DNA from: Xylaria sp. FL1777
Taxonomy: Eukaryota; Ascomycota; Sordariomycetes; Xylariales; Xylariaceae
DNA: 64,000 nt
Direction: 5' to 3'
Assembly (NCBI GenBank): GCA_022578965.1
Contig: MU400510.1
Location: forward strand, 186,001 to 250,000
Each line of letters opens with the position of its first letter. Position 1 is the stretch's first letter. A program made the translations under genes and the position numbers. Below, in pieces: positions 12,678 through 25,825 of the stretch. The notes beneath the pieces were generated by a model. The model saw nothing but the letters and a program-made list of their open reading frames with translations. It searched no databases and had not been told where the DNA came from.

Positions 12678-14522
12678 TCACTCTTTCTTGCGCACATTAT
12701 CTGCAAACCCACGCGCAAGCGCCTGTTCCATCAGACGCTCACCCAGGCTCCTTGGAGTGCCAGTAAAACAGCGTTGATCGCGACGATAGCTGTCCGACGG
12801 GTCCACGCCACTTCGGCCATCCACACTCCCAACAAACGTGGAAAAGTCGCCCATCTCATTCGCCCTCTTGTGCACCTCCTCGTCACGGACTACTCCTATT
12901 ATAAAAGGCTTCCCCTTGTATGAACCGGCAGATGCGCTTATATGTTTCGAAACCGGTGATGCAGGTGGCAGGCTTGCAGGCTTGGCAATAGGGATGGCGG
13001 GCGACGTGGAGTACAAGGTAACGGGCAGTCTTTCAGCCGAATCACCCGCAACTGGCGTGCTCTGTTCTTCGACTTCAGGTTCTACCTGTTGGATATATTT
13101 GGAAATTGTCTTCGTCACTTGAGGTCGTAAGGCCGACTCGTCGTCATCAAATTCAAACATGCCTTCCTCTTCAAAGTTCGGAACCTCGCGAGATTGCGAA
13201 GAGAGAGCCGAACTAGGAGGTTTTGTTTTGCTGGGAAGTATCTGCTGTAATTTTGGATTCTCCTCTGGTGTTACTCCTGATATGGTTTCTTGAACTTTTT
13301 GCGGAGGGGAATCCCTCTTTTTATCCTTGAAAGAACTAAGATGAGTCAATTCAAGTATATCATCCACCCCTTCGTCTATCTGGTCATAATGAGTCTTCCC
13401 TGTCGAGTCTTTTGGCCGTTCACTTGGAATATGGTCAGGACCTGTGCCATTTTCTAGAGGTCTGGCAGGGCTTGGTTCTATAGCGGGAGCTTGTGGTTTC
13501 TTTTTTGAAGCGAACATAACAAGACCTTCCTCTTCTTCTTCGTCGTCGTGGATGTCGCCCACTACGGTCCATTGAGACGTATCTTCTCTAGAACTTCTAG
13601 CTAATGCCTTCAGTCGTTCAGTTGACGATATTTTCTTGGGCCGTGGAGGAGAATTGCCCAATATAGAGGTTTCCTCCTCGAGATCTAGGTGGTTAAGAGA
13701 CCCGTGGATCAGCGTGATTTTGTCTTCAGGTGGATGTAACGTAAGGAGCTCATATATTCGGGGTGAGGTTGGAGGGGAGACCGTCGGCAGAACTTCTTCG
13801 CCTTCGACATCGAAACGGACTCGCCGCGGACTCTGGATGTCTTTCGTAGAACCGCTCGAGGACCGACGTAATGCACTTCTGCGTATACGCAATAAACTAT
13901 CGTCTGAATGTATCGAGGACATGGTCTCTTCGGTATGACGATGGACAAGATCCGGCCGCCGTGCGGTGGCGTCTACTTGGTCATGGGGCGATGGCTCTTG
14001 AGTAATATTAGATTCATTATCTCGAGGCGTGGTGAGTGATGTGACAGCAGTTGGGGCGGGCATAGTTTTGCTTGGTTGCATGACCTCAAGTAAAGGGAGA
14101 AAGCTCGGCGTAAAAAGACCGTGGAACTCACGATCACGATCGCGGTCAGGAGGTGAACCAGAGGTAACATCATTGGGGGGGACACCTGAGGTATGAGGGA
14201 GGACGGGGGGTGGCGAGACCCTCCCACGTCGTGGCCATCGCTCAACGTCGGAGCGACCAGCGAGATCTGCACAGGCTCTGTCGAACGCGACTAAACCAGG
14301 GCCCAATGCCGAATAGTTGTGGAGCTCCTCTGCAAGCACCTCCTCGACACGAACGGCGACATGCTCAGGCGCATCCTGCAACAAACTGTGCGAATACCGT
14401 TGGAACTCCTGTGCCATCTCCGTGCGATAATCGCAGACTTTCTGGTCAAGTTCTGCGAGCTTGTTCAGGAGCTCTGAAACGAGCGTCGTGGTATCATCCA
14501 TTGTTCTCGACTGCGCCACCAC
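12678..14522 (-). CDS. Ascomycete protein of unknown function, 614 aa
   Basis: One uninterrupted exon. I do not recognise a named family. Residues 8-75 look helical and possibly coiled-coil (VSELLNKLAELDQKV). The middle 400 residues are low-complexity and charged, with acidic patches (DDEEEEEGLVMFASKKK, EEEGMFEFDDDES) and many SP/TP sites, so largely disordered. The C-terminus is compact and looks conserved: KPFIIGVVRDEEVHKRANEM, then FVGSVDGRSGVDPSDSY and GTPRSLGERLMEQALARG. A second ATG at 14501 (MDDTTT), in a better initiation context, may be the true start. The length, smooth codon use and structured ends support a real gene; the function is unknown. Confidence 0.75.
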   Translation of the reverse strand: MVAQSRTMDDTTTLVSELLNKLAELDQKVCDYRTEMAQEFQRYSHSLLQDAPEHVAVRVEEVLAEELHNYSALGPGLVAFDRACADLAGRSDVERWPRRGRVSPPPVLPHTSGVPPNDVTSGSPPDRDRDREFHGLFTPSFLPLLEVMQPSKTMPAPTAVTSLTTPRDNESNITQEPSPHDQVDATARRPDLVHRHTEETMSSIHSDDSLLRIRRSALRRSSSGSTKDIQSPRRVRFDVEGEEVLPTVSPPTSPRIYELLTLHPPEDKITLIHGSLNHLDLEEETSILGNSPPRPKKISSTERLKALARSSREDTSQWTVVGDIHDDEEEEEGLVMFASKKKPQAPAIEPSPARPLENGTGPDHIPSERPKDSTGKTHYDQIDEGVDDILELTHLSSFKDKKRDSPPQKVQETISGVTPEENPKLQQILPSKTKPPSSALSSQSREVPNFEEEGMFEFDDDESALRPQVTKTISKYIQQVEPEVEEQSTPVAGDSAERLPVTLYSTSPAIPIAKPASLPPASPVSKHISASAGSYKGKPFIIGVVRDEEVHKRANEMGDFSTFVGSVDGRSGVDPSDSYRRDQRCFTGTPRSLGERLMEQALARGFADNVRKKE

Positions 14523-17500
14523 GGGCCAAGCACGGAGACGACGACAAGCAGACGAGAACGAAGATGGACGTCTAATCGAAAACAGCCAATGGACAAGTAC
14601 CAGGCATTATCGAGGCCAGAGTTATGAATACGCTTCCTCAAGCCGGTATCCTTGAGGTATTGGGGCTGGGGTTTGGGCCCGAACCAAGAAATGAAAATCA
14701 AGGGTTGTGGCTCGTGGTTAGGCCAAAAAGATAGGAAGAGACCGGACTTCCAGACTGGCCGATAGGAACAGTCCTAACCAGGATGCTACCTAAACAAGGC
14801 AAGATCGCGGTGTGTCCGGAATGCCCTCGGGTGCGGTCGATTGTCCAGGTCGGATCTGGATATTGATGCTGTGACGTAGGAAGCGCAGAAGACGAACACA
14901 CAGTAGAAACGAGGCTGCAGATCGCAAGATGGAGTGCCGCAGGGGAAGCGGCGGCGGCAGTGACGGGGTGTGGTGTAGTGGAGGGAGGGGGAGTGGTAGT
15001 GGTAGTGGTAGTGAGGTAGTGGCAGTGGCAGTGGTAGTGCTAAAGATCGGTGGTGGTGTTAAACGAGAATAACGCTGCGTCTGCGTGGTTGTGTGGTGTG
15101 TGCGTGAAGGTGGGCAAGCGGGAATGAGGGTAGGTGATGTCGAGGGACTCCCGATGCAGCCTAAGGACTGCTGTCACAGCTGTAAGTGTACATGGGCTGT
15201 ATGGGCTGGTGGCCGGGGCCGGCTGATCAGCGGCTGTCAAATGTTCTCGAATGTAGACAGATGTGGGGGGAAGTGGGCATTCTGGACCTTTGGTTCGGTT
15301 CTGGCTCTGGCCCAGGCTAGGTATAGCCTACTGTATTACAGGGCTGGGTCCCGACCACCTGGACTGACCGATTTCGACTGGCACTTCGCGGGCGGAATGA
15401 TACCTACAGTGAGTCCAGAATTCCAATTGACGTCTACCTAATGTACAGGCATAGGCATGCATGTGCCTGCTTATATATACGTACATATGCTTCACCTAAC
15501 CATGCACAAGTAAGTACCTACATGTAGCACCTTATATTTCTGCCATGTTCGCGTTCAACAAGAACCTAATCACTTCCGCAAATAAAATGACTTCAATGTT
15601 GTTGGTAACACATGGCGTTCATCATCCGTAAGCACGTAGGTATACCTACCTCACCGCGACGCCCAGATGATGTCATTGACCAATCAAAAACGCCGTTTAG
15701 GTCGATGCAACCTCAGCATCTCTACGCAGTGCTACCGGGTCAAAATATCTGGAAGTACCGGTATACCGATTGGACCGTGTGCTGCACAATGTCCTGCGCG
15801 GTGACCTGAATACCTATTACCGTATATAACAAGCCGATGGCATCTTCCAGAGTTTCAAGACAGGCCACGATAGCCCTGTTCGGGCACACATTATACTCAA
15901 CTCCATAGTGTTAGGTCTAATGCAACTTTGTTTCGCTAAGAGGCCGGACCCTTGTCTTGATCTCAATGGGATCGGCCGATGCAATCTGCTCGGCCGCATG
16001 TGATTAATGTCTTGTCTGCTGTTTATTACATTGCGACTCCAACCACGCCGCATTACTTACACTACTTATACCTGCTCTTCTCCAAGACCCCGCCACTATC
16101 CCATTTCCCCTGGTCTGCGCTGATTACTGTATCTCTCACAAGTTGCGTGGTCGACGCTTTAGATTCCGACTGCGAGATCCTTTTCCGAATTGGGCCATCC
16201 AGCTGATTGGAATGTCGTCGTCAGATCGGCCACATGTTTAAATTAGGCAAGTCAGAAAGCACCCTAGCTGTCTCGAAGTCTCGTGCTCAACAACTACATG
16301 CGTATCATCTCAACGGGTTGTGTATAAATGATTTTTTCTAGGTATCTTCATCTACAACACTTGCTACCGTATGAAGATCTAAGTCGTTTTTAGGTGGTGG
16401 TGATACAGTGTTATCTTTTGTCTTGCTAACCTCAGGGGGCAACATGTTGCGCCCACCGTTGTTTCGGCAGATGCTTCATGCCATCCCATCGTCAATGTTG
16501 GCCACCTCTCCTCCTCGTCTTCGACTAGCCACCCGTCGCTTGACCACAGGGTATCGACTAGGGCAGTCCTGATCTCGACGGTTGTGAATAGGTTTCGGAC
16601 AGTAGCGCGAGGTTCATAGCCAAAGACCCACCGACCTGTCATCTGACGAACGTTGGTAAATATCTAAGATTGCACATGGTAGAAAGACGGAACAAGCAAG
16701 GAATGGACTAGTCAAAGTCCATCGGACTCGCTCTGTTAACGGTACTATGAGTACCAAGGAGAGAAAGGTGAGAGGAGCAATTACGTAGGGCTGGTGACAC
16801 CTAATGTGACAAACGCCTAGTCTATTCCTATGGGTGTATCAAGGCTGGAAATCCTTAAAATACAGCCGACCCAAGGCTGCAGGGCCTCCGTCATGATTCT
16901 CGACGTAAATACTAGGCTCCGGGAGAGTGAGTCTCAGGCGGCGGTCGGACTACTTGGAAGCATCGACACGTGATATACTTGTTGTAAATCATGGTCTGTT
17001 CGTAAATTCACATGCGCTTAGTACTTAGTATACCCCATCCTCAAGGTTCTAAAACACTTGAAGATAGTCTTTGACCAGGTCCTTCTATGACCTCGAAGCA
17101 ACTTCTAGGCATTTAGTTCTATCTAAATAGGTAATATGTCGATAGACTTGCATCATTGAATTTGGTATTAACTCCTAAAAGGCGAGATACCAACACCGTT
17201 CAAGGTTTAGAGTCTTAAGAAAGCATAAGCATAATCTGCTGCCTTATAAATTGGAAACGATGGGTTATTAATCGAGACTGTTATAACCTATTTCATTAGA
17301 AAACTCTTGTTTTAGCTTGTATAGATGCCTGGTCCTGTACTTCGGCTTATCCTTCAGAGCAAGCATATCTATGTTTTGATTCTATAAATCGGCTTTGAAA
17401 GAACCGGAAGAAGTCCTCCCTTAAAATGGGAGGAACTATCACATCAAGTAGTGTGGTGCAAACGTACGCTCAAAATCTCTTGTTTGAGGAGTAATTACCA

Positions 17501-18242
17501 CTATAAGAGCTATTAAATACGGCATAGCACTAGAATTACATTCTATATAGCAAAACTGTAGAGACAAGATTCCGTATCTGCACTAAACTGGAAGACTTCA
17601 TAGGCTGTTGTTGAAATATAATACTTCAGATGATGCGATGTATGAACTAATATCAGGTTTAATGATAATCTGTTAACAAGGACCATACATAGAAGTGCCT
17701 ATTGAGTAGAGATAGTTCGATTCATCTACATTACAAACAGGAAACCAGGCTTTTGGTCTTTCGTTCACCTTAATCTATACAAGGAGAAGAAAACCGATCG
17801 AAGATTGAGAGGATTCAGGGGTTTCGATCTTGTGAAGCTGAACATACTTAAGTTCCCTGACAATATATGTATGGATTCAGCTAACCTCGGAATTATAATT
17901 GAGAATCTGGTTATCATTTGGCGGCTCTGAAAAAAAGGAGCAATCCAACGAATACGGCCATTTGTAATTATATGGTATATTCGGTAATCGAATGCAAATC
18001 ATAATTCGCGCTATGATCTACTTGAGAATGTCATTGCTTCATATTCATAGTATCCAGCGTTGAGCCTGTCTTCGGAATGCGAAATGCGCCCTAGATACCT
18101 ATGTAGGTCTATATATAAGTAACCACTCAGGCAAGTTTGCCGCTTCATCACTGTTGAAAGCTCGAATGGACTGGCCTTGTCTTTCTAATTGTACTGGTTC
18201 CGTATATGATGAGATGTGGATGAGAATTTACCCGGAACCATT
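14523..18242. other. Gene desert, 3.7 kb
   Basis: No coding region is supported. The left part (14.9-15.1 kb) is a purine-biased GT-rich tract with tandem repeats. From about 16.96 kb to 18.2 kb the base composition becomes clearly AT-rich, with many TA steps and no long frames, as expected of old, mutated non-coding or transposon-derived DNA. I could not match it to any element family. Confidence 0.5.
14992..15039. repeat. AGTGGT-type tandem simple repeat
   Basis: The + strand reads as repeated AGTGGT/AGTGGC hexamers with one GAGGT interruption. It lies about 470 bp upstream of the 614-aa unknown gene, within a G-rich, C-poor segment that continues to about 15060. Confidence 0.85.
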
Positions 18243-19345
<1,103 letters not shown>

Positions 19346-20202
19346 GGTGACACACGGAACTCGAGGAACAGCGGGAGAAGGGAGACTGGGCAACAGGAAC
19401 AGCGTCAGCACGAAAGGGACGAGGTAGAGAGTAATACCGGCTGTCTCGAGTATTTAAACCCCCGGGGCCACTGGTGGGAGAGGCGTGGAGGATTCCAGGA
19501 AGCTTACTGTCACTTTTCGGGCTTGGGGCCAGTCAGTCAGTCCCCAACAAAAGTCGGCACGATCCCGGCGCTTGAAGCTGAGCCAAATGGGCTGATTGCT
19601 CAATTGGGTCTATGGGCAGATTTTCCAGATTAAGAAATTACCAGGACAGTGTATGCACTAAAAGACCACTCCGAACTTAAAATAAGTGCATATCGGCATA
19701 TCGATAAGCTCGCCGGCCATGGACTTGAATGCGTGCCGAATGCGGGGTGCCCCTCAACATGGGACCACAAACTGAGATCCAGCCCAGTTGGTGTTCGACG
19801 TATTCGCTTAGCACCCCTGTTTTTCGCTCTCTGTCTACCTACCTATTGTTATGATTTGTTTTGGTTGTTTTATTTCCAATGCATGCCCAACACTCTTTTC
19901 CCTAGGGATGCGGGAAAGGGGATACGGCCAGGTAGAATTCTCTAACGACTTTGTCTACAGTATTGCATCTGCATCAATATGCTAGGATCTTTCTCGAGAT
20001 AGGGTGGTGGGGTGCCCTTAGCCCTCTATTTTCTCCGGCACTTATACTAGGGATATCTCGCCGCATCTTGATCTACATACATGTACACGTGTAGATGCTG
20101 AGGGCAGGCATTGTTTCATCAAACCCAAACTAAACCTAAGCCCGGGCACTTCCGAGCTAACCCCGAACCGTTGCTCTGAGCACTCATAGACCCCTATCTA
20201 AT
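19346..20202. promoter_or_regulatory. Divergent intergenic region CBR1 / Nag-induced gene
   Basis: These 857 bp lie between two genes read outward and must contain both promoters. A TATTTAAA at 19451-19458, about 105 bp from the CBR1 start, is a plausible TATA-like element. No reading frame is supported. Confidence 0.5.
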
Positions 20203-20904
20203 ATGGGTGACCTATCAATCAATACACTGCCAGTAGAGGCACCATTTCCGTTGACTGAAGTCGACAAATGGGTTTTGTCTCTGACCGATGACGAGTTTCA
20301 CTATCACGACTGGGAAGACTTGCAGAAGATTATTGGTATGGCAGGCAGGGTATACCCGGCTTCTACGTCTATTTGAGGCTTACGCACGAACATAGGTGAA
20401 AACAATCTCTCGGTTCTCAAACGGAAGCCTTCTGATCTGCGACGATACATGGCATGGACTGCTGAAACCAAGGCCCACTATGGATCCATGACAAACTATC
20501 TTCTGATTCATCGCCTGCCTAAGGCATGGGGATCGCCTCCTTTCACCCCAGCTTCACCCGTCCCATTCGATGATGAGTCGGACTACTCTATCCTTATTAA
20601 TGATTGGCCCTATGGCCTCACCCCAGATATAACCCATATTGTCGTGTGGTCAAGGACGATCATCGATACCGATGCGGGGACTGGTGACATGACCGCCGAG
20701 AGTCGCCAAGTCATCTCAAACTTTGTCAAAAGAGTCTTTACTGACAAGCTCGGTCCCGAAGGAGAAGGCAAGGTCTTGTGGTTCAAGAATTGGGTTGCAT
20801 TGCAAAGCGTTCGTACTCTTGAGCATATCCACGTTATGGTGAAAGATGCAAGTAAAGAACTCCTTGAGGAATGGACACGGAAGGCAGATATCCATGGCGC
20901 ATAG
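20203..20904 (+). CDS. N-acetylglucosamine-induced protein 1-like (DUF3605), 213 aa
   Basis: Two exons, 20203-20335 and 20396-20904 (642 nt), split after codon 44. The product matches the fungal DUF3605 family named after the Candida N-acetylglucosamine-induced protein 1. Family-like blocks include PFPLTEVDKWVLSLTDDEF, then AHYGSMTNYLLIHRLPKAW, a central NDWPYGLTPDITHIVVWS and the C-terminal LWFKNWVALQSVRTLEHIHV. The length agrees with the family (about 200-250 aa). No signal peptide or membrane segment is seen. The biochemical activity of the family is not established as far as I know. The stop lies only 96 bp from the convergent stop of the SND2-like gene. Confidence 0.88.
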
Positions 20905-21000
20905 AACCGAGCAACCGCGAAGGCATTATAAGTCCTTACACTTATATAGGCCTCTTGCACTTGACTCAGTAACAATAACTGCCAACACTAGAGGGCAATC

Positions 21001-21483
21001 TCAAGCCGCTCGTCTCTGCTTTCGATTTCCAGTTACCTGGGCACCGCCGGCTTGCTGTTGTTGTGCCTGCTTCATCCCTGCCATTCCACGAGCTACACCT
21101 AGACCCTTGAAAGCCCCATAAGCTGGCACAACAGACCATAGAAGCCAGCCCCAGTTCCCGAAGAACGCGACCAGGACAACAGACGCCCAGGTAACCCAGA
21201 TAACATCGAACATGTATTCTGTAAGACCGGGGACCGATAGATCTTCCCCAGCCGTTTTGAGAGAGTTGGTTGACGGGTCATATTTGGGACGGCCCGTTGA
21301 TTCCAAGATAAACTCGCAAATGAAGCTGGGGATCGAGAGGATCACATAGAGGAATAGAGATCTTCGTTTAAAAAGCAAGTTGAGGAGAATAAATGAAGTG
21401 TTAACGATGAGTGTACCGGTGTGAAGGTTCTTGAGAGCAGCGCTGTTAGCCTTCGCCCTGTCCTTGCGCGCTTTCTGAGCCAT
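21001..21483 (-). CDS. SND2/TMEM208-like ER membrane protein, 160 aa
   Basis: Single exon. SND2 (yeast Env10, human TMEM208) is an ER protein that helps target membrane proteins independently of SRP. I chose the start MAQKARKDRAKANSAALKN (21483) because the family begins with this basic helix; the upstream in-frame ATG at 21525 would add 14 residues. Hydrophobic segments include GTLIVNTSFILLNLLF, LFLYVILSIPSFICEFIL and VIWVTWASVVLVAFF plus WGWLLWSVVPAYGAF, fitting a small multi-pass protein. The C-terminus is Gln-rich and ends in the basic NRKQRRAA. Size and topology match the family. Confidence 0.88.
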   Translation of the reverse strand: MAQKARKDRAKANSAALKNLHTGTLIVNTSFILLNLLFKRRSLFLYVILSIPSFICEFILESTGRPKYDPSTNSLKTAGEDLSVPGLTEYMFDVIWVTWASVVLVAFFGNWGWLLWSVVPAYGAFKGLGVARGMAGMKQAQQQQAGGAQVTGNRKQRRAA

Positions 21484-22523
21484 CGTAGTTTGATTAACCG
21501 GCTGTCCTCTAGCTCCTTGATGCAATCCCTTTAGTAAAACAGTCTGGAGTTCGTTGTGGTCTCGATTTACGAACCAATGACACGAAGAGCTCGGACTTTA
21601 AGGTTGTAGAGGATAAAACACGGCCTTCTAGGAAGAGAAATTTCCAGCCACCTTTGCTACTTAAGAAGTGGAACTGAAGAATGAATCGGGGAGTAGCCGC
21701 GACTAGTGGGGGTTCCTTTCAAGGGTTTTTACATATACCTTCGATGTCTGTTTTTAAATGTGGCCGGTGGAGGTACTTGGGTACTTGTAGTATGGTGTAA
21801 GCCTGTGCCAAATGGCCAGCGCTGCGTTGTTGCTCTGCCAGGGCAACTCCGGCGGGTCGCAGCCAATCAGATGCTCCACAGCCCCCTGTCAGCGTCACTC
21901 CACCATAACATGCCAAAATCGCAACTGGCAATTGCCTCCAGGGCTCCAGTCTGTTGTTATTGTTGTCGTCGTCCATCCCACCAACCCTCCCTGTTCATGA
22001 TCTTATTCAGAGGGCACTCTTTGAGCCTCCGGAGCTGGATCATCTTCGCGAAGAGCACCACGTTCTGTCCAGTCTTTCTAATGGCTTCGTCATAATATAT
22101 TCCCGAGCTGTTTCTTTCCGTCTATCACGCCCATTCGCCCAGAAGCACTTTCTCACAGACATGCCTGATGAAGACTGTCGAAACCTCTTTAACTGAATTC
22201 CTGTTTCTGTTGCCGCCCGTCTAAATACCTCGAGTCGTCCCGAAAACGTCCCTCGAACCAGTGCTGTGTCCAGTCAGCCCACCCTAATCATAATAATTAT
22301 CGTCATCGTCGCTCACGAGCTGGCCTTTCTCGAGGGCGTGCTGCTGGCGTGCAGAGTATCCGGCAAGACGACAAGCCTTTGCTCCGTCGCGGATACCGAT
22401 TATCAACCATAAATCTTCGCTTCCGCTAAGCATAGAGCTGGCGGGAGCACGGAACGATCACATGGCTATTCGACACTGATATCATACCGTCCATAACTCA
22501 CCGATCCGCCCTTGACCTTTACC
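21484..22523. promoter_or_regulatory. Divergent intergenic region SND2 / APC3
   Basis: This 1.04 kb stretch separates two outward-reading genes. Frames of up to 129 codons on both strands overlap each other and have no recognisable content, so I take it as promoters and 5' UTRs. The APC3 leader just upstream of 22524 is C-rich. Confidence 0.5.
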
Positions 22524-25023
22524 ATGGCGCCTCCGAGCTCCGCCGTTTCGGCCCAGCTAAGACAGATGGTTCATTACCACCTCGATCACCACTCATATGA
22601 TAACGCGCTCTTCTTTGCCGAGAGATTAGACGCCCATGATCGTCGCTCAAGCGAATCTGTATACCTGCTCGCACTCTGCCATTTCCGATTGGGGGACTAC
22701 AGGTCGGCATATGAGATCAGCAAATACAATAGCTATCGTGGCATTCACCTTAACTGCGCATATATATTTGCCCAAACATGTCTTCTACTCGAAAGGTATA
22801 AAGATGGAATCACCGCCCTGGAGAAATCCAAGGCTCTCTGGTCTCATAAATCAAGTTTCGGAAAACATACAGCAACAACAAGAGCCTCGAATCCGGATTC
22901 CGCTAGCGTCTTATGTCTACTTGGAAAATTGTACAGGGCGTACGATGACAAGAAGAAGGCAATCCAAAATTTTGAGGAGGCACTGAAATCGAACCCGTTC
23001 ATGTGGGATGCGTTCACAGCCCTTTGCGATATGGGTGTGAATGTACGGACGCAGAATATTTTTAAGGTAAATGATGCCTTAATAGATGGGCTGAGTTTTG
23101 ATCAACCACCCGGAATATTAGTGGAACAAAAGGACAATGGTGCAATGAACCCAATCGATAAGAAGACTTCTACTCGATCTGCTCTTTTTGATCCCATGGA
23201 TCCATTTGACTCGCAACGAACAGGGACTCCGAATGAAATACTTCTTGGTACCAACTTTCTAAACGCAGGCGCTGGAGAAAACGACTTCATGTCCAAAATT
23301 CGAGCTGCTCGCTCTAAGATGCCCTCGGTGCCTGACCCCGCTCATGATCCGCTAGAATCGCCAACGGTAGCGAATGTTGATCCAAACTTTTCTAGAGTAG
23401 GCCTAGCCGTCGAGCCACCTCAGGCGCCAACTAGAAGGACGAGAAACACACAGCCTGCAGATCCCGGGTTGCTGGAAGCAGCTCCCAAGACGGGATATCG
23501 GTTGACTGGGAAAAGAAGCCAGAAAGCTCAAGACGAGCATACTTCTGAATCAAACCCAGCTATTCTTAGGGCTACTGCGGCTGCTGTCTCGGGCATCGAA
23601 CGGAAGAGAACAGTCTCTGGCCACCCTGTACAACCTAGACAACCGTCTGAGGAGCCCGGTGCACCGCAACGAAGAAGTGCCAGACTATTCAGGGGCGCAA
23701 ACGCAAAGGCGAATGCGGGGGCAGCTACTGTAGGTGGTACAGCAACAAGAGAGTTGAAAAAGGCCAGGCCTCAGATCTCCCGGATATTAAGGCCCAATTC
23801 TAGCGGTGCCGGTGTTGGTAGGACCGTTAGCGGCAACAGAAAACCGCTAGAGGAAAACGGCATGGATGTGGATCAAGCCGAGGCGCCGCCTAGGATCAAG
23901 GAGATTTCTCAGCCTCCTGTCATTAAATCCATGGAACCTGATGTGGTTAAGATCGAGGAGACGTTTAGGTACTTGATTGAATTACTGAAAAAGTTTGGGT
24001 CTGGGTATCTGGCGCTTTCTCAGTACCGATCCCTAGATGCTTTGGCTGCCTACACATCACTACCACGTGCACATCAAGACACCCCTTGGGTGCTGTCTCA
24101 ACTTGGTCGAGCGTATTACGAGCAGGCATCATATGCTGAGGCAGAGAAGTATTATCGGCAGTTGCGTATACTTGCACCTACTCGCCTCGAAGACATGGAA
24201 GTCTACTCCACGATCCTTTGGTTTCTCAAGAGAGAGACGGATCTATCCTTTCTTGCCCACGAATTGGTAGATTCGTCTTGGCACTCACCACAAGCATGGT
24301 GTGCTTTAGGTAATGCATGGTCCCTTGCTCGGGATCATGAACAGGCTTTGAGGTGCTTCAAACGCGCTACTCAACTAAATCCCAAGTTCGCCTATGCGTT
24401 CACTTTGCAAGGGCACGAGCATGTCTCGAATGAAGAATACGAGAAGGCTCTTACGGCATATCGATTGGCAATATCGGCAGACCGTCGCCATTACAACGCC
24501 TACTATGGTATCGGTCGAGTCTATGAAAAGCTCGGCAGCTACGACAAGGCTTACACGCACTTCCATTCGGCATCCATCATCAACCCCACCAACGCTGTCT
24601 TGATCTGTTGTATCGGGAATGTCTTGGAGAAGCAACGCCAGATTGTTCAGGCACTGCAGTATTTCAGCAAAGCCACAGAACTTGCGCCCCATGCTGCTCA
24701 GACTAGGTACAAGAAAGCCAGAGCCCTGCTCGCCTTGAATCAACTTGATGCAGCCCAAAAGGAGCTTGAGATCCTCAAAACTCTGGCGCCAGATGAGGCC
24801 ACAGTTCACTTTTTACTGGGCAAGCTCTATAAAACCTTGAATGACAAGGGGTCTGCTGTTCGGCATTTCACTATCGCGTTGAATCTAGACCCAAAGGTTA
24901 GTTAAAAATGCCGTCCACATCCCCATTCCATACTAAATTGAATATTAGGCAAGCCAGCAGATCAAAGAGGCTATAGAAAGCCTTGAAGACGACGATAGTT
25001 TTGACGATTCTATGATGGCATGA
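22524..25023 (+). CDS. Anaphase-promoting complex subunit 3 (CDC27/BimA), 815 aa
   Basis: Two exons, 22524-24896 and 24949-25023; the intron falls 24 codons before the stop. APC3 is a TPR scaffold of the APC/C ubiquitin ligase that binds the C-terminal Ile-Arg tails of Cdc20/Cdh1 and APC10. An N-terminal TPR-like block covers residues 1-170 (YDNALFFAERLDA, LCLLGKLYRAYDDKKKAI). A disordered basic/Pro region covers about 200-470. From about 475 to 790 there is a continuous TPR array (WCALGNAWSLARDHEQAL, YNAYYGIGRVYEKLGSYDKA, NPTNAVLICCIGNVLEK). This layout is diagnostic of CDC27/Nuc2/BimA. The start is the first ATG, in a good context (ACCATGG). The tail is acidic (EDDDSFDDSMMA). Confidence 0.95.
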
Positions 25024-25825
25024 CATGGGTCGTGATGGCCGGGCATACGCTTGGCGAAGTGCATGAACGACTATATTATGGTTCTACGGGAGATGCGGTG
25101 GTCTGTTCTCGTGTTGGTTTGGGGAATGCGTGGCACGATATTTGGACTGGAACTGTCCCACGGGTGGTTGAGGCGTTAGCGTCAGGCGTCTAGGTACCTA
25201 GGGTGTCTGATGAAGTTCAGTGAGGCTTTGCATTGTAATGGGCGTTAAGGGCATGATAGGCCATCCACGGAAGGCTATCGATCATTTGAGGGCGGGTCTT
25301 TTTGTGTATACAATCAGGGTATGCATTGCGGAAAGGTGTACAGTACTGGCAGCCTCTTCACGGTTATCTAACGGGGCATCATCATAGAATCGGAGACTTG
25401 CAAGTCAGTATCGATGTTGCAGGTATTCTTGCCAAAAACTTCTGCCTAACAAGGAGGAAACTAAGGCGTATCTTCTTTTGCACATAGCGCGTGTACTTCC
25501 ATGTTTTAATCAACAAGCTGTTGGCTGTTGGCTGTTGAGGCATCTGAACCACCTGGGTGGGCATTACATACATGCGGACTATTTGAGAGTTTCGAGACTA
25601 CCATATGATTGAATGATCCTGCTCGAGCACAAACGAGGTTCTTATTAGCCCTCGTGGATCGTTTCACCATAATGTTCCTGAAGTGAACGTGACCTTGAGC
25701 TGGCCCCGCTTGTCGGTCCCAAGTTAACACTGTTTACACCATTTATTCTGCTCTCCCTAGGTAGATAAGCCAGCAGAGCGAGCAACGAGCGCGAAGTCTG
25801 ACACTTGAAGCGACCTCATTCCATC
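25024..25825. other. Intergenic region
   Basis: These 802 bp contain the APC3 3' end and the promoter of the next gene. A perfect palindrome CTAGGTACCTAG lies at 25190-25201. No gene is supported. Confidence 0.55.
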
